Both the position numbers and the translations under genes were made by a program. A stretch of DNA of 64,000 nucleotides from Ancylostoma caninum (lineage: Eukaryota; Nematoda; Chromadorea; Rhabditida; Ancylostomatidae). Below the pieces are notes generated by a model, which saw nothing but the letters and a program-made list of their open reading frames with translations, ran no database searches and was not told the origin of the DNA. Where the stretch lies: assembly GCA_037903475.1 (NCBI GenBank), contig JBAJFG010000643.1, forward strand, positions 1,736,001 through 1,800,000. The letters run 5' to 3'. Positions within the stretch are counted from its first letter, which is position 1. Every line of letters begins with the position of its first letter. Below, piece after piece: positions 1 through 12,100 of the stretch.

Positions 1-867
1 GACCGGTGGCAACTTGATGGCGGAAGTTACTGTGGCTTCCTTCTCCTTCAACCGCCACCACTTGATTCGTGCCGGTCCGCACCGTTCGTCACGCATCCTC
101 CTTGGCGGCATGATTTTCATGCTGCAGATAAGCGGACGATGTTGCGTGGCCACGGTCTCGTAGGGTACAACCTTTGCATCGGTAATTAGCTTTTGATCGC
201 GATGTCGTACGAGAACGAAGTCGATCTGGGTCTTCACGTTGCCACTGTAGAAGGAAACGAGGTGAGAAGGACGCTTTCGGAACTTTGTATTGATTATGAC
301 GAGGTTGTGAGAGTCAGCATATTCCAGGATGCGCTCACCATCTTCATTCCGTGTTCCGTAGCCAAAGCCTCCATGGCATCTGTAACCGTCCTTTGCCACT
401 CCTACGTGGCCATTTAGATCTCCTGCGACGACGATTGTGTCTTCTTGTGGTACTTCCGCGGTTTTCTCGTCCAGCAACATCCAGAATTCATCTTTGACCT
501 GGTCACAACAGCCTGTCTGTGGTGCGTACGCCGAGAAGAAGTGAAGACGTTGATTTGCGGTGATGATGACGACCTTCATGAGGCGGTCATCGAAACGCTG
601 CACCTCGGCTATCGAGTCACGGAAGCGTTGAGAGACGACTATACCCACACCGTTCCTGGTCTTCGGACTGCCGTTGTAGACTACTTTGAAGCCATGACCT
701 ATCTCCTTTGACTTGCTACCAGACCATCTCGTTTCTTGCACTGCGCACAAGTCAATTCGACGACGCTGTAGTGCTTCTGCCAGTTCACATGAACGGCCTG
801 TCAACGTGCCGACGTTCAAAGTTGCAATGCGCGCCTTGGCTACGTTGTGATCCTTAACGATTCGCAT
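1..867 (-). CDS. RTE-type LINE ORF, endonuclease part (partial, left edge)
   Basis: An uninterrupted minus-strand reading frame runs from an ATG at 867-865 to the window edge (289 codons). It encodes an endonuclease/exonuclease/phosphatase domain as found at the start of RTE-clade non-LTR retrotransposon polyproteins, often annotated as craniofacial development protein 2-like. Landmarks in order: TLNVGTLTGR (metal-site Asn), CAVQETRW (catalytic Glu), FFSAYAPQ, VVAGDLNGHVG (Asp/Asn pair), QIDFVLVRHRD and TQHRPLI, the RTE version of the terminal His motif. In an active element a reverse transcriptase would follow, which would lie outside the window. No stop or frameshift is visible, so this copy may be young. 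The start is an inference: the frame is also readable slightly upstream. This is a mobile-element gene, not a host gene. Confidence 0.88.
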   Translation of the reverse strand, partial: MRIVKDHNVAKARIATLNVGTLTGRSCELAEALQRRRIDLCAVQETRWSGSKSKEIGHGFKVVYNGSPKTRNGVGIVVSQRFRDSIAEVQRFDDRLMKVVIITANQRLHFFSAYAPQTGCCDQVKDEFWMLLDEKTAEVPQEDTIVVAGDLNGHVGVAKDGYRCHGGFGYGTRNEDGERILEYADSHNLVIINTKFRKRPSHLVSFYSGNVKTQIDFVLVRHRDQKLITDAKVVPYETVATQHRPLICSMKIMPPRRMRDERCGPARIKWWRLKEKEATVTSAIKLPPV

Positions 868-1075
868 TCTTGCCCCCCGATGCCACCGTTCGAGAAACAT
901 CGAGGACCCTCGCATATTTTTCACACTAACCGGGCTCCGAAAGTGCGCGTCGATTCCCGTGGACGCCGTAGCTTTTATCTTAGAACCATTTGTTGTCATT
1001 GATCATAAGGGTGTGACGTGGGGTCTTCCTGAGCCGGCCTGTCACGACGGCCTGTCGCTCGAATACGGGAGGCGG

Positions 1076-1157
1076 CGGCGGCGGGATTCGAACCTGGAAC
1101 CCCGTGGAAACATGGTGCTCTAAAGCAGCGCCTTAGACCACTAGGCCATCTCGCCCC
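1076..1157 (-). pseudogene. tRNA-like sequence, probable tRNA pseudogene or SINE head
   Basis: On the minus strand an A box (TGGCCTAGTGGTCTAAGG) is followed by a seven-base anticodon-type loop GCTTTAG and a B box (GGTTCGAATCC). The loop would give anticodon TTT, but base 33 is C instead of the universal U. The anticodon stem has one mismatch and the T stem pairs at only three of five positions. A GCC repeat replaces a normal acceptor 3' half. Pol III promoter boxes are intact, so it could be transcribed, but it is unlikely to be a functional tRNA. It lies just upstream of the RTE ORF. Confidence 0.6.
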
Positions 1158-1159
1158 AT

Positions 1160-3750
1160 CTCGCAACCATACAGAAATGGCCTCAGGGTAAAATATGAGC
1201 ATGATTTTCGTGATGTCAGCGCATCAAGTAACCTCTAGGGACATTTTTTTCTGACTTTGACATTTTTAAGGAAGAAGCATGTACCCGAATACTGCCTTTC
1301 TCTATCATTTTCGACTGCAGTCACTGCATTACCAGCAAAAAAAAATCGTAAAATGTTCCGTGCATCGTTATGAGATGCTGGATCAACAAATAAATGAATG
1401 AATACCCCGGTGAAGAGCAAAATTTTTAAAATTTCAACATAATGACGATTGAGCTTAGTGATTTAGAAACATAACGCTTATAACGCCGACATTCGATTAG
1501 CTTCTCACCCCTCCGGTTCTACGCCAACTTTTTGCTTCACCGCTAAACTGGTGTCTATTGCGGTTAGGATAAAATCACTTCATAATCAATCTATTCGAAA
1601 TGGAAGCGAAAACCCCTCTCTCATCTCACAATCAGTCTCTCAATTATCAGTAAGCAATTCATTCAAAGCAGCAGATTGTTTTGTGTTTTGCAGGAACTGC
1701 TTTTGCAAACATGCGTCAATTTCTGAAAAAGAACCAAATACAGGATTATGCGTCAACTGCGGATATGATGATAAACTCAGATAATCTGTTTTCCGTTCCG
1801 ACCACAGTTGCTGATTGCACGGAATGAGCAGATCCCACGACCACCTTCTCGGATGGCTTTCTATACGTAGAATGGTTGGTGGGACTGTCAACAACCACTC
1901 AGAGCAACAAATTCGTATTTATACCAATAAAAGCGCCTAAAATTCAAACCACAAATGTGATATATGTGTTTGCGGATAACCATTTTTTTCCTGCGGCAGC
2001 TCTTAGCCTTAATAAAGTTTGAGTGGAATCCATGAAAGACAACCTTATTTGCTTTTTTGATGAAGTACGTAGCCAATGCAGTAAATTTACTATTTTGAAA
2101 AATCCTAAGCCCCACTTAGCGGCAGGCGCAGGATAGGCAGAAGGGAGGGCAGGGGGGGGAAGCAGATTTTTCGATAACATTCTTCAAAATATTTTAGAAA
2201 TATCGGTGTTAGCTCACTTTTTCCTATTTAATGGCAGACGCAGGTAGGTGGAGGAGAGCGGGGAGGGGGACAAAATTTTCGATAAAGCTCTGCAAAATGC
2301 TTTTGAGAATTTCTATTGGCTTATTTTTTATTTTCCATTTTATTAATATTTTAAATATCTGTTCTTGAAAATCCAAATGTAAAACCAATCCTTTGATAGC
2401 TTCACCTTGAAAATTCTGGCGGTTCAAGTCCCCAAAGTGAGGGAAACTCCACTCTTTCTGCATAAAATTTATTCTGAAGTTTGATGAAGTGACTCAGTTT
2501 TGAACTTTTGTGCTCCAAAGTGGAGGCGTAGAGAACTCGCCGACGTTAAAAATATTTGTTGATCTAGGATTCACGGATGAAATCACCCATTCAGGAAAAA
2601 AATGAAACGCATCCATCCAAGCGTCTCCTCATGCTTGCGCTATCTCGCCGTTTCGAGTTATTGACGCTATTTTCAAGGACTTTTCTATCCGTTTATTCAT
2701 AAAACGCCTACAGTAATGTTACAGCTTTTGTTTGTTCATTCCTCGTTGCTCCGCTATCTCTTCTGCTTGTTGGAATTCCATCATGGGGAAGTTGCGAAGG
2801 GAAGGCTTATCGCTGGTGGTGGTTCAGCGCTAGGATTGAGGTGAAGCTAGCGGTAGCGGCTAGAGCTATCGGTAGGATGGTGAGGCAACCAAGAAAAAAA
2901 TGGTTCTTTATATAGAAAAAGAAAATTTTTTCCCTGATTCCCTTGAAAATTGGTTTTCGTTCGATCGGAGAAAGCGTTTTTATACTACTTGGATGTATTC
3001 TGCTTCACCTCTGCTATACTATTAGCTCTTCGTAAGCTTTGCTTAGGTTTCCTCATAAAACTGACAGGATACAGGACTCCAACCTCCTGGACAAATTGGC
3101 CATCCAGGCCTGCTTTCAGCGAAGAGAGCATGTCACGAGCGTCGTGGTCTTGTCTCAGTTGAGGATTACCTTTTAGAAAGTTTGGAAAAAATAGAATTGG
3201 AATTTACTAACGCAAAGAACTCTATCATGAAATTGCTGTTTTCTCCTTAATCGAGTAAAGCCAGGGAATTGTTCCTGACGATGGAAGTAAAGGGTAGAAT
3301 TAGCTTGTAAAGGGTAGAATTAGCTTAATTGTAAAATATATAAACGCATATGAACAACTCCGGGACAGCCGCACAAGACCCGGAAAGCCGATAGAGTGGA
3401 TAGATCTCTAGAACAAGGGTCCCTGGATTTTGCCAGAGCAAAAATCGTGTCACTGCAAATAGGGAAACTGTCATTGAATTGTCTGGAATCCGTCATTTTC
3501 TTCTAGAAAAAGTGTCCATTCTTTAAAAAAACTATAATCTGGGAACCGCCGTCATCTCCTCTTAATGGAGAAGTTATGGTATGAGAACACGTCATTAACT
3601 TACGCTTGAATTGTTAGAGTAATGATGTGAGCGAGTTTAACTCTAAGTATTAGCTTTTCCAGGAACTTAGAGTTTCAGAGAGAGTGATACATGAAGCTCA
3701 GAAACACATAAAAATTATTTAGATCGCACCTTTTCCCAAGGCTGTAACCA
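1160..3750. other. gene-free AT-rich stretch
   Basis: No exon with recognisable protein similarity was found. It holds a pair of diverged direct repeats (about 2108-2195 and 2222-2305, each a G-rich CGCAGG(A/T)(A/T)(A/G)GG tract followed by a TTTTCGATAA tract) and a small tandem repeat at 3289-3326. All open frames here are under 85 codons and look random. Confidence 0.5.
3289..3326. repeat. 20-bp tandem duplication
   Basis: The 18-base core AAAGGGTAGAATTAGCTT occurs twice head to tail at a 20-bp step. It is in non-coding sequence and probably replication slippage. Confidence 0.8.
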
Positions 3751-3756
3751 GGGCCT

Positions 3757-3866
3757 GGATGCATCATTGAGATTACCCAGGATAAACGTGTTATGCTGTG
3801 TTAACGGTGGGTAGATTCATGTGGTATTAACATCTTTACCCTGGGTAATTTCAGTGGTGCATGCGG
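3757..3866. mobile_element. palindromic MITE, GGGTAA family, copy 1
   Basis: About 110 bp with inverted ends: GCATCATTGAGATTACCC on the left and GGGTAATTTCAGTGGTGC on the right. The middle holds GTTAACGGTGGGTAGAT and a second GTGGTATTAACA, so the whole unit is close to a hairpin. The same structure recurs at 33.7, 47.0-47.2, 48.8, 49.5-49.7, 59.0 and 63.7 kb. It has no coding capacity. Membership rests on shared termini plus a shared internal GTTAAC / TGGGTAAAT core. Confidence 0.8.
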
Positions 3867-6352
3867 CCCCAAGAATTGATCTTCTGATCGATCACCAATG
3901 TGATGAAGGTCTCTATTCCGCTTGTCCGTTGGGCGTCATCCTGAGAGCATTTGTTTGGACATCGTTCCTCCAGCTTCTTCAGAATTTTCGTCTCTTTATC
4001 AATATCCTTTAATATCATACATTCGTTTGTTAATTGTCGATTATTTCCATGAAATTCTACTTAATTTCCTGACGAAAACTCTGCAAAAGCCATCGATTCG
4101 TGAGTTTCGCAGTGTTCGAGTGTGTTCTCGTTGCCTGGTTTCCATTCAGGCGTGAACTGCACGGGTATCCTGACTCGGCTCACCATTCATAATGAATGCG
4201 AGTGCTCTCGGCCGGGCTAGCGCTGCCGGCGCTCGGCGATCTCTGTGTTGATTGCCGGCGGTGGCGCGGTCTCTTGAGACACTCCGGCTGTGAAAACAGC
4301 TATTATCAGTAACATTTTCGTGCCCAACGATCCACTTCTCCGTCACTTCACAACAGGCGGCCGCTGCGGAAAAGCGCTGCAACGCCACGACGGTGGACAT
4401 GAAAATGAACGCGAGCAAGCGGCTGAAGGATTGACATTAGTAGTGCATCTTCTTCTGAGACGAAAAACAGCAAGTCGGCTGAGTGTGCGCCTACCTCGGT
4501 CATTGCTCAGAAAATTACGTCATGCGTTGGGAGAACCATCGCTTCAAGTGTGCGATGTTCGCAGTCGGCTCTTCTAACTTTCCACTGTTTACTTTCGCAC
4601 TTTACTTTGCGTTAGCTGGTGCTGTAGGGACGAAAAAAAGAGGTGCTTTCAACTTTCCATGAGGGGTGGCCAATGATGCTTTGGCTAATCTTAAAGACAG
4701 CACTGACGGAAATTTTTGGGTTGAAGATTTCGCGGTATATAGGGGTTTTTAGAGACGATGAACTCATTGACAACGACGAAGTAGCGTGAAACACGCGAAA
4801 AGCACAGAAAATGATGGTGGTGCTCCATGTGTGTCCACAGCGCGGACGAGTGTTCCGTGATGGGTCCCGCCACGGAACCCTGCAAATGGTACGAATTTCA
4901 TAAACAAGCCCCCGCTGAACCACATGCGCACACCCTGTCAACGGCGTTAGTTGACGTGACGGAACCCTAATGTCCAGAGCGGCAGATGTGTCCACGGTAG
5001 TATCTTCGCAGGTAGGCGACCAATCAAGGTGTTCAACTCACTGTTGCGATTGTCCAGCGGCCGACTACATGGTAGGCGACTCATTTCAGAAGTGAGATCT
5101 TTCGTGAGTGCTGCCTTTAAGCAGCATCTATATTGACTAACAAGAGCTATACATCAACCTCTAAGGACGAATTTCCATTAATTTTCTTTCAAAAGGGCAA
5201 GCAGCAATCGCGATGGATCCAATGTGCTGCTTGGGCAACTTGTGTCGAAATAAATTTGGAAAAAGGCTAAGATTTGGAGAACTTGCACTTCGCATAAGGT
5301 TTGACGGCTTGCTGATGACCCAGCTTCACCACTGAGATCAAATTCTACGTTATTATGGAGCGTTTTTTCCCTCAGTAGTGGTGGTAGTGTTTGAAAAATT
5401 CAGTTTCCATCAATGCTCTGGGACGTGGTCAAATTAGAAACCCATAGTGACCACTCCAGCTCTTAGTGTTCCCTGTGCAATCTGAGCTCCTTCCTGGGAG
5501 AAAGATTTTCCCATACATTAAATAAGAGTCCTTTGAAATTCAAAAAAAAAAAATAGCATTTCCGATTTTGCTGCGGGGATGTATGGTACGCAAGTTTATC
5601 TTAGCACTTATAGGTGAAAATTTGACAATAATATAAAGGTTAGCAGTAATATCCTTATTATAATTTTCCGATAGCACGAAGTAATAATTTGTTATATGCA
5701 GACTCCAAGTTATGAATAAGCGGTGCTTCTTGTCTGCTCTGAATTTCCTAAGTTGTAAAGTAAATTACTAAATTACGTAATTAATTTTACTATGTAGTAA
5801 ACTAGGCTGCATGATGCACTACTATACTCCACATGGAGTATAGCACACTGCATCACCGTCACTCTGCGACATCGGCCTTGATACTTATTGATTTGAGGGG
5901 CAGCGCTGCTGGCATTGCTGTGGCACATCGCACCCACAATCGATAGGTACCAAAATCGATGTTGCAGAAGCTATATGGCGTCACGGCTATACACAATGTG
6001 GATTAATATCGACAGCTTTAATGTTAGCACATTTCAACGTTTTGGTAGCTGTTGATGGAAGGATTCATAACTGGCCTAGGAAGCTCACAAAGAACAATGG
6101 AAAAGAAGTCGTAAGCGCTCGCAGCTAAGGACACCCGGTAAAGTAAAAATTTCATTTCCAGAGATTTAGCCAGCTTCAATGCCAACAGATGCCATTAAAG
6201 CTGGAACATGAGATCATGGCAGTGGGAGAACAATGGGGGTGGGGGGGGGGGGGACAGGGAGAATAGACGCATCATTTCGAACGCCTAATGAATGTGTGTC
6301 AATGAAAGAATCTGAAGAATACTGGCGTGGAAGTGTCAGAAAGTTAGTGACC
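3867..6352. other. gene-free stretch
   Basis: No recognisable exon. A 127-codon minus-strand frame at 4612-4995 and opposed frames at 4146-4577 show no family motif and no matching splice sites. The part from 5540 to 5830 is very AT-rich. Confidence 0.45.
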
Positions 6353-6775
6353 TTAAAGGCAGTGTGTCACCTCGTTTTCGTGTCTGAGCTTTTACCAGGT
6401 TCTGAATCTCCTCGACACGATGAATCCAATGGTATACATAAAATGTTACAAAAAGTTCTTTAAACCCTACTTTTAAACGTTTTTCGAGACGGGATTTGTA
6501 ACAGTTTGTCGAGCCGAGTGGACGCGTGAAGTCGTTGATCTCTTCGATCGGACACGTCTAGACGTGTTGGCCAATGCTGCAGACGTAGCGGGCAGCCAGC
6601 ACATTCACGGACCGCTCCGCCCAGGTGGTTCGTGAACTGTACTTTGGGACCCTCCGAAAACGCGGTTTTCGTTATTTTTATGAGCTTTGACGTACATCTT
6701 TGAAAGTAGCGTGACGAGGAGGTCTAGAATTCATTGGTTTTCAGCTCACGAAACGAGATGACACACTGCCTTTAA
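6353..6775. mobile_element. MITE with TTAAAGGCAGTG termini, copy 1
   Basis: The left end CTTAAAGGCAGTGTGTCACC is the reverse complement of the right end GATGACACACTGCCTTTAAG with few mismatches, and the inverted match continues through CTCGTTTTCGTG. The interior contains GTAACAGTTTG followed by GAGCCGAGTGGACGCG. A diverged copy with the same internal order lies at about 15612-16014. It has no transposase and is presumably mobilised in trans. Confidence 0.75.
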
Positions 6776-7363
6776 GTCTTGTTAAAGATACACCTATAGA
6801 TCAAAGCTGCACAAGAAAAGTCCTGTAGAAATCTAGAACAAAATCGGAATACCAAGACGAGCGATTCTTGAAAGGCGGCGAATTTCGCTGTTGTTGTTAT
6901 GTTCCAGTATCTGCAATAACACCACCCGTATCTCTGCTACTCTCCTAAACCCGTATTATTTCTGTTTTTATGACTTCCACACGTGCAGTATGTTTGCAGA
7001 TGGCTCCTGCATAATCGTTTTTTCGTCATCGATTCCATCATTTCACATAATTTGACGCTCATTATGTACAGTGCTTTTCGCTTACTGGACTGATCATCAA
7101 TTAATTTGAAAAATTCGGAAACTGGGGATTTCACTCAAAATTATTATAAAGTAAAGTGGTCGGCGTTAATAAATCCCGTCACGAGGGATTTACCACGCAT
7201 TCGACTTCATCTGAAAATCGTAGAGGCGTTGAATGCGTATGTGCTCTATACAGTGACTCAGGGGAGAGGGGGGGGGGATCCGATGTATCAAGGCAGTGCT
7301 TCATCCTCCCAGCTCCTCTGGTACCAACCGACCCCGGAGGGATGAAAGACTTGGTTGGCCTCG

Positions 7364-7429
7364 GGCTGGATCGAACCATCGATCATGTGCGTGCGCAGCG
7401 AACCTCTTACCAGTGCGCCACACGCGCCC
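7364..7429 (-). pseudogene. tRNA-like sequence
   Basis: Minus-strand GGGCGCG and a terminal CAGCCCG could form a short acceptor stem. An A-box-like tract (GTGGCGCACTGGTAAGAGG) and a B box (GGTTCGATCC) are present. No regular five-base anticodon stem with a seven-base loop can be drawn, so I treat it as a tRNA-derived pseudogene or SINE head. Confidence 0.5.
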
Positions 7430-9626
7430 AAACTATTATAGAATTGTTAAAAATAAGTCTTATTCACGGTTTTAGGGCGAACTTGCCCACTCCTGTGACG
7501 AAAGCATACCCAAAATTGTGAACATTGAATCAAAAGAAATTACGAGTACATAGTTGGCAAAATGAGAAATGTCCGCCAACGAACTTTGAAGCCATTGCGC
7601 GAAAACTTTGCGGACAGCCACGGGTGCTGAGATACAATACCCTCGCTATATCATAATATAACGAATCGAAACTCGCCCATTCAAAAATCCGCACCTTTTC
7701 GCGGCGGGACGCGTGGGAAAGCGCAGCGCGCAGTCCTATAGGATATATGAGTCATATATGAGTCAGCGAGCGCGGTGTGGGGATATTCTACTTTTTCGTA
7801 CATGGAATGAAATCAGAGGATCTTTCACCCCTGGACATTGTAATCGGCGGCCTCCCTTTCAAAAAAAGGTAATACTTGTTGGAAATTTTAGGTTTGCGCT
7901 TGTTTTTTCGTGCTGAAGGGTTTTCTGTCCAAAGACGTGCCGGTTATGTTTATGTCCGTGTTTTTTTTTTGCAATGTTTCCCTATTTCTTTGCCATACCA
8001 TTCACTACCATTGTAAGAAAATCAAATTAGTGGACGTAAGGTGTAACATTTTGTTCTTCCTTCAGATTCTGTGAAGTTTGTAGGCGTTGCTTATTTTGTC
8101 GAAGCCTTTTTCTTGAAGCATCATATTTCCACAAACATTTCGCGCATTATCCATAACGATTGGTTCCATGACAGATGTCTCAATGTTTTAAACAACTCGT
8201 TAGTTTTATGATCTATGATAGATGCGCGATCGGCAAGACGGCTGATTGGCAATCAAGACGGCGGCTCTGGAACTGCAGCTGTCTGAGTTTATCCTTCAGG
8301 TTGCTTTCATAATTGTTTGCCTTTAATTACTTCTTTTCACAAGCTGCTTACAACTACTGCTCAAGTCTGTTCTAACGTTTTTTTTTATTGCACATCCAGT
8401 TTGTAGGTGTGTTCATGGAGCTTCATGCTGTTATTTCGTAAAGGCAGTGTTTTGTTTGTGTTTCTGGTTCCATGATATCGTCCCTTCGAAACCTATGGAA
8501 TGGGCGATGCAGATACCATGACATTACAGGTTTTACTAAGGATGGATTCTGCACAGCTCAAGCGAAACTTCTTGATTTTTTTTGCGTGCTGCTATTTTGT
8601 TGGATTGGCGAACAATAGACACATTCTACATATTACTTTGTCTACATATTGCCTTTCGACCACCTTCATAGATCAAGAAAGCATGAAAACACAAAACCAA
8701 AAAAAATATGTGAAGAACCGCGAGTACGAAAAAACGGCCCAGAACACACCTTAAGATGGGTTTGCAAGGGAAAATGGTTAAAACAGACCCAAACATTAAT
8801 TATGAACAGTTCCCAGAGAGAAACAACTACATGCAAATAAACAGTTATCAGGTAAAATTGGAGGATAAACTCACCTGCTGTTCCGGCGGAAATGGGCCAA
8901 TTGGACCATAGCAATCAGCGCAATCATCTGTTGTAGCAACTGACCTAATGACTATGGAGCCGCTGTCAGAACATCCGTGCTTATTTGTAACTCTTCCTGA
9001 TATTAGATTTGGTAGCCTTGAACATCAGTGGAAAAATCAGGTGAAAATTGCATCTGGGCTTTCGAAGCTTCATCTAATTAGGATGACTAACATATTCGCG
9101 ACAATGTGCTCAACCGGTTGACAGTGATGCAACGCGTGCGACCGCGTGCACTACCGGTCGAGCACAAACGCGTGCTCAAGGAACCTCAAGTCTCCCGCGT
9201 GGCACAAAAATTTACTGCTGTGCTGCAGTTTACACATAGCGGTTGCATTTCAGAATAATCCATTTTCTACCATCCAAATATTGTTATCTCATTGGTGAGG
9301 TAGTTCTTCATCATGGTCACGCAATCCTTAATTTCGAGGATTTGTCGATTGCGTGACATGCTTCGTATCTCCATACACGAAGCACATATATCCTACTATA
9401 TTAAAAGATTTGGTCGCTAATTCCCGAGAACGCGTCTGTTACTGCGCGTCGACTCTCAGCGCATTGTCGATACGCAGTGTTGTGATGAGTACTTTAAAAA
9501 AGGGCCCCTGGCCTAAATTTCCACATTGTCCGCTTTTTTCTTCCTAGATCTTTATCTTCCTTGTTATAGGGTGACACCTCCCTAAGGGCCGGCGTAGGTT
9601 TTAGGCTACTTTGCACCTGGGATTAT
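7430..9626. other. gene-free stretch
   Basis: Nothing recognisable beyond homopolymer runs. Short frames occur on both strands but none carries a motif or flanking splice pair. Confidence 0.4.
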
Positions 9627-10257
9627 TGATTAGTTTATCGATTATATCGATTTTATTGATTTTTCGCTATTTTTGCCCCAGGCGTGGCGAGGACATGTCT
9701 ACTGGGGTATGTCAGTACGCTGAACACGAATATGACAACCGTTTCGTACGGCACTATCGATTTATCGATTTTATTGATTTTTCGCTTGTTTTGCCCCAGT
9801 GACGGTGAAGACATGGCTATTGGGGTATGTCAATACGCTAAAGACGAATATGACAACCGTTTCGTACGGCACTATCGATTTATCGATTTCATTGATTTTT
9901 CGCCAATTTTGCTTCAGGGACGGTGAAGACATGGGTATGTCAATACGCTGAACACGAATATGACAACCGTTTTCTACAGCACTATCGATTTATCGATTTT
10001 ATTGATTTTTCGCTGATTTTGCCCCGGGCGCGGCGAAGACATGCCACTGGGGTATGTCAGCACGCTGAACACGAATATGACAACCGTTCTGTACAGCACT
10101 ATTGATTTATCGATTTTACTGATTTTTCGCTAATTTTGCCCCTGCGCGGCGAAGACATGTCACTGAGGTATGTCAATACGCTGAACACGAATATGACAAC
10201 CGTTTTGTACAGCACTATCGATTTATCGATTTTATTGATTTTTCGCTATTTTTGCCA
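9627..10257. repeat. tandem array of ~117-bp units (about 5 copies)
   Basis: The landmark GGTATGTCA recurs at about 9706, 9824, 9934, 10051 and 10167, steps of 118, 110, 117 and 116. Each unit has the order GACATG, GGTATGTCA, ACGAATATGACAACCG, then a TATCGATTTATCGATTTT tract and a TTTTCGCTATTTTTGCCCC-like tract. The third unit lacks eight bases. Small open frames run across it because the unit has few stops; the step changes frame, so I do not call it coding. Confidence 0.92.
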
Positions 10258-10271
10258 GGACCCGAGCAAAG

Positions 10272-10735
10272 CCGGGTACACAGTCTAGTTCTTTTAAAAA
10301 GTACACTCGGCGCGGGAAGTTGCGTTCTTTTCGTTCCATCTCTATAAATTTCTTGAGACGCAATATACCGCAAAATAAAACCGATGGGAAGAAATTAATT
10401 GACTCAAAACTCAGCCCTATATAAGGTGAGTTAACAGCTTTATCATGAAATTTTAAGTGTACTCGCTTCACCACAACTTTGTCGCGTATCGCTTGGCTCG
10501 CCGCATGCGACGCGCTGTTCGCGACGGAATCTCTCAAAATAAAGTACGCTCAAATTTCACAATTTAACATGAAATTTATAGCAAATTGCTTATAGGGAGG
10601 TCGAACAGACATGTACGGTTTCCGTGATCTATGCGGAATTTCGATAGACTGCATTCCACCAATTTATAGAGGATGGAACGAAAAAACGCAACTTCGCGGG
10701 CCGAGTGTATATTTTTAAAGAATTTAGCGATGGTA
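10272..10735. repeat. inverted repeat, ~80-bp arms
   Basis: The left arm (about 10272-10352) includes GTACACTCGG, GAAGTTGCGTT and CGTTCCATC, then TCTATAAATT. The right arm (about 10652-10735) carries the same words reverse-complemented in the opposite order. The arms are diverged and about 300 bp apart. It could be an old MITE; no target duplication was recognised. Confidence 0.6.
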
Positions 10736-10942
10736 GTGTACCTTTTGCGGGGGGGGGGGGAGGGGTTGCTGAACGATTTTTTTACAAATAGTCCTGACCG
10801 CGGTGTATACATTGCGTGTAAATGTTTAATGCAACACCGAACTCAAGCGCCATTTCACTGGATCGTGAAGCGATCTCAATCGAAAATGTACGCTTGAGTA
10901 TGACGTTCCCGTATTTATTGCACTTGAAGAACATTTCAATAT

Positions 10943-11214
10943 AGAACAGTTTATACTGGATGCATGCGTCAGCCGAGCGTCACACGCACGCATTTATTAG
11001 CGAGAGATAGTCCATGAAACACGGCAAATACACTATGAATAAGAGTGGGCTACTGCCTCTGCGGATATCAGCGATGCTGCATACGCGTAATTATATCTCA
11101 CCTCTTATCTGCGTCTCGGCTGCGTCAGGAGTGCGTCTTGGGTGCGATTCCCCTATCCTTCATCATGTAGTCGTACACGTGACGCACGCATGCATCTAGT
11201 ATAAATTGCCCTTA
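10943..11214. repeat. inverted repeat, candidate MITE
   Basis: The left arm TTTATACTGGATGCATGCGT is mirrored by the right arm ACGCATGCATCTAGTATAAA with one mismatch. The interior is rich in GCGTC and TGCGTC words. It is about 270 bp, with no coding capacity. Confidence 0.6.
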
Positions 11215-11863
11215 AAGGTAAAAGTCGAGATGCATCAACGACGTGGACGTTACATCTCCGGCGTTTGGGATGTTCACGGTAGTAGCAGGCAATTTTCAGT
11301 GTAGGTAGGTATACATACAGCATTAACCAGTCTTCATGAGAAAACGAAGGACGGTTAAAACCATGGTGGAGCTCACTAGTGATGCATTAGCGGCACCCTG
11401 TTTCTGCCTTTTTGGTTTTTAAATTTTAGTAGATTCCGATTTGGCTGAAACTGCGGGTTCCGACTGTATTGTAAAATACTATAAAAGTTCGCTGGAACCT
11501 TAAAAATGACGGTTTTCGAGAAGTTGAGTCTCACTGCGAGCAAATGTTGTGGTTCAGTTGGGGGTGGGGGAGGGGTCTGCGCTTTTATTGCGTTATTTCT
11601 ATAAGTATTTATTTATTTGTTGGATAGACCGGGACTTACAGTGTGCCTCTAACGTTTGAGCAAAAGCAGCAAATAAATGACGGCCTAGCGAAAGGCAAAA
11701 GAAAAACAAAAAATTGTTAAATAAAAATATGATTTTTGCAAAACGTTACCTTCGAAGCATTACTAGCAATACGCATAGAAATGCAGCAAGTAACTGTCTC
11801 TTTCACTGGTTTTACCTTTCATTCAATTCAGTTCGGTTCTGATTAATTAATTTCAAGCACAAC

Positions 11864-12100
11864 CTATCCATTGCTGACGTCGTGGGGTTGCAAGGAGGTC
11901 CAGATTTTGATCTACTCTGTTAAAGTTATGGAAAGCATACCTGTGATGGGTAGACTCCTTGGTATGAGCGTTTGGCTACTACTCTCTTGAAGTCATTTTT
12001 TTTTATTTGGATGACTTGGAAATTGTTTTGAGCTCATTCTATCGATTGCTGAAGTGAGAGTCAAAGATATGACAAGAAGATCCAGATTTTGATCTATTGA
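11864..12100. repeat. diverged direct repeat pair
   Basis: The phrase GATCCAGATTTTGATCTA at about 12079 resembles GGTCCAGATTTTGATCTACT at about 11896. Each is preceded at a similar distance by ATTGCTGA. The repeat step is about 180 bp. Non-coding. Confidence 0.5.

Noticed and set aside
4612..4995. 127-codon minus-strand frame
   Set aside because: No recognised motif, no flanking splice pair, codon usage unlike the real exons; probably part of a dispersed repeat or chance.
9684..10105. Short overlapping plus frames with YRFIDFIDFS repeats
   Set aside because: They are translations of the 117-bp tandem array, not a repeat protein.
9627..10257. Possible CRISPR array
   Set aside because: Units are 117 bp, diverged along their whole length, with no constant-repeat/unique-spacer pattern, in a eukaryotic genome.
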